DNA of 64,000 nucleotides from positions 77,779,410-77,843,409 of the forward strand of contig NC_030683.2 of NCBI RefSeq assembly GCF_000004195.4, given 5' to 3'. How positions within the stretch are numbered: the stretch's first letter is position 1; the number at the start of each line of letters is the position of its first letter. Under the pieces are notes generated by a model. The model saw only the letters and a list, made by a program, of their open reading frames with translations. It made no database searches and was not told the origin of the DNA. Of the stretch, positions 61,844 through 64,000 are shown one piece after another. Origin of the DNA: Xenopus tropicalis (Eukaryota > Chordata > Amphibia > Anura > Pipidae). The position numbers and the translations under genes are program-made.

Positions 61844-64000
61844 GTAAGTGTTCCAATGGATGCATGATTTCACTCACTTTTTTTTACATTTTCTTGTGGA
61901 TAAAGTATCCAAAAATATATGAGTGTATGCAGTGTCATTCCCTGTCCAGTACTACAACCCCCAAACCCAAATACAATTTACTGGGGCAATAGCAGCCTAT
62001 TTTGGGCTGGAAGTGACTTATTTTGGTGCAATATGCTGTTTGATGTAAATATGTAGATCAATAAAAATGCCACTGTGATTCTTAACAATTTATTTCACAG
62101 TGGATATCCACCTATTGTCATGTGTAGACATACATTTTTGCCAGCTGTACTTTGACCCCTTTACTGTACAGAATTCATTACAACTAGGAGTTTCCAGTGA
62201 GTACTCCGTTTTCCACCCACATTCTAAGGCAGGTTAACTGACTCCTGATAAAATGGAAATCTGGTGTATTATGTAAATGTAATAGGAACTTTAAATTATA
62301 AACTCCACTGTGGCAGGGTCCAGTCTAAATTATAACAATCTCTGTAAATTGCTATGTAAATGTATCTGCATTATGCACGTTAAAGAAACAGTAACACCAA
62401 AAAATGAAAGAAGAATGAATGTATTTATATATATAGGGTCTTCTAATTCAATTCTTAATTGTTAATTACTATTTTTAGATATATTCAGGGCCAGAACTAA
62501 GGGTAAGCAGAAAAGGCACATGCCTAGGGCACAACTCTGAGGGGGTCTTGGCACGTACCACATGTCTTTTACCCATAGTTCAGGCCCTGGATGAGTGAAA
62601 TTCAGATGTTTGTGCCGGAATTTTCCGACACACCCCATCTAGTCACTTAGTAGTTAAGTTGACCATACACAAGCAGATTAAAGATGCTGGTCTAAGCCTT
62701 TAGATGGGCCTCCCCAATTGATATTTGGCCAAAAATCGACCGGGTGTTGATCAGGCAGGTTTGATTTTCCCCTATACCCATCACTGTAATTTGATTGTTT
62801 GGTCCTTATGTAGGCATATTGGGAGAAGATCCACTCATTCGTGGACCTCGCCAAAGGAGTGGATCTTAACGTGTATGCCCACCATTAGCATTTAATCAAA
62901 TTGAAAAGCAGATCATTGAATACATTTAATCAAAATTATCAATACCAATTCATAGAAAACATTTTATTATACAACTGTGCACAGTAGTAGTAGCTGTAGC
63001 CGAACCATGGTTAAAGCAGAGCTAAAGCTTAACTAAGGAAGTAGGTATGTAATGTTTTAGGCTTCTGTACCAAATCAAGGCAACCACAGCCCTTTAGCAG
63101 TGAATATCTGTGCCTCCAAAGATGCCCCCAGTAGCTCCCCATCTTCTTTTCTGCTCATTCACTGCACATGCTCCGTGCTGCTGTCAGTTACTGAGCTTAG
63201 GGACATACAAAAAATATACTGTATATAGAATATAAATGTCACAATATAAGGCTGATAAGAAATTTATTCAGATTCACATGACTTGGTAGCTCTGAAACTG
63301 GTGCAATTAGCATCAAAATGTAATAATCAGCCCTGTAGCATAAGCTTATATGACAGGCCAACCTCATTTTCTGCTTGACAATTTGAGACACCCCCTACTA
63401 AGCTTAGCTTAGCAGCTGATCAGAGTACACTGAGCATGTGCAGTGTCACTGACACTTTTAACAGAATCCAAGATTGGGAGTTCCTGTGACAATTGTAAAG
63501 GCCTGGATCATTACTACTATAGAGATGGTAAACTTTTAGGATGGTGCAAAAAGTTCAGTATATAAAATATGGCATTTATAGCCACAACCATTTTTAAGGG
63601 TTTAGTTCTCCTTTAGAGCAAAGTCACACAAAGAGTAGATCTGCTTCTCTCAGCCCTGTGTTTTCTGTCAGGCTGAGCAAAGCTGATCCGCCCTCCTATG
63701 CTGCCAGTGTGCCTGCACTGAAAACTACAGAATCCAGTTCTGTGCAGCCACATGCGGTGGAGCAGAGCATATGTCAGCCTGTAAAACGCAAAAGCAGTGG
63801 ATCTACACTTCATGTGACCTCAACTTTAAGGTTTCCATTAAAGAGATGCTAACCCGAATGGCTAAAATGTGGCTAAGTATTAACATTCTTTGACTCTGGA
63901 TGCAGCCGTTGTGGAATATAACTAAAGACAGGATTGAGGGACAGAGCCACAACATTTAATCTAATAGATGTCCAGTTTACCCTTGCAACCAGGCAGTGGT
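61844..64000. other. Repeat-rich sequence to the right edge, no gene confirmed
   Basis: 62207-62360 is a decayed copy of the SINE/LINE tail seen at 36545-36860. 62383-62412 is a stub of the AAACAGTAACACCAAAAAAT family. 62486-62589 is a hAT-like MITE with CAGGGCCAGAACTA and TAGTTCAGGCCCTG ends. 62640-62890 contains GATCCACTCATTCGTGGACC-type inverted segments. The frame at 63613-63852 has no domain and lies in repeat-like sequence. Confidence 0.5.

Noticed and set aside
63613..63852. Opposed 64- and 66-codon frames near the right edge
   Set aside because: No domain, no splice support, and the sequence resembles an interspersed repeat.

Overview
The window is vertebrate nuclear DNA, almost certainly from a frog of the genus Xenopus. 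Genes are split into short exons with GT..AG borders. The intergenic and intronic DNA is crowded with fold-back MITE families that I recognise as typical of Xenopus (TTAA-flanked elements starting AAAGGAACAGTAACACC, AAAGGAGAAGGAAAGG or AAAGGACATGTCAACCCC; TAA-flanked elements starting GGGGCACATTTA), plus hAT, Tc1, Harbinger, Penelope, CR1-like and L1-type copies. No prokaryotic features, CRISPR arrays or operons are present.

Left part (1-9 kb): a decayed SET-domain fragment related to the KMT5A group, a GC-rich tandemly duplicated region with 37-bp minisatellites and repeated CRE-like sites, a broken Penelope-like retroelement, and directly after it a 5'- and 3'-truncated CR1-type LINE whose first ORF is a SGNH-esterase-like protein.

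9-17 kb, minus strand: five consecutive exons (16.6, 14.6, 12.8, 10.75 and 9.09 kb) of a sugar-1-phosphate nucleotidyltransferase (NTP_transferase fold). All phases join cleanly. The first exon (G-x-G-T-R-L loop) was not found, and the 3' exons lie to the left of the window or behind the retroelements. At 20.6-20.8 kb is a probable last exon of a second, unidentified minus-strand gene. A GC-rich, promoter-like stretch with a 5' splice site lies at 25.7-25.9 kb.

33-57 kb, plus strand: a complete CRTAM gene (cytotoxic and regulatory T-cell molecule; nectin-like immunoglobulin receptor). I could place 13 coding exons, all phase 1, totalling 1368 nt and 455 codons: signal peptide, V-type Ig domain, second Ig domain, an unusually long Thr/Ser/Asn-rich stalk made of duplicated exon pairs, one membrane helix and a short cytoplasmic tail. 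A decayed extra stalk exon is visible between exons 9 and 10. This stalk expansion is the most interesting gene-level feature.

60-62 kb, plus strand: a candidate non-coding first exon preceded by a near-consensus RFX X-box, and a possible start-codon exon. By synteny with human (UBASH3B-CRTAM-JHY) this may be the start of JHY, a ciliary gene. The rest is repeats or sequence in which I see no gene. The repeats show at least seven clear cases of one transposon inserted in another, several with intact target-site duplications.
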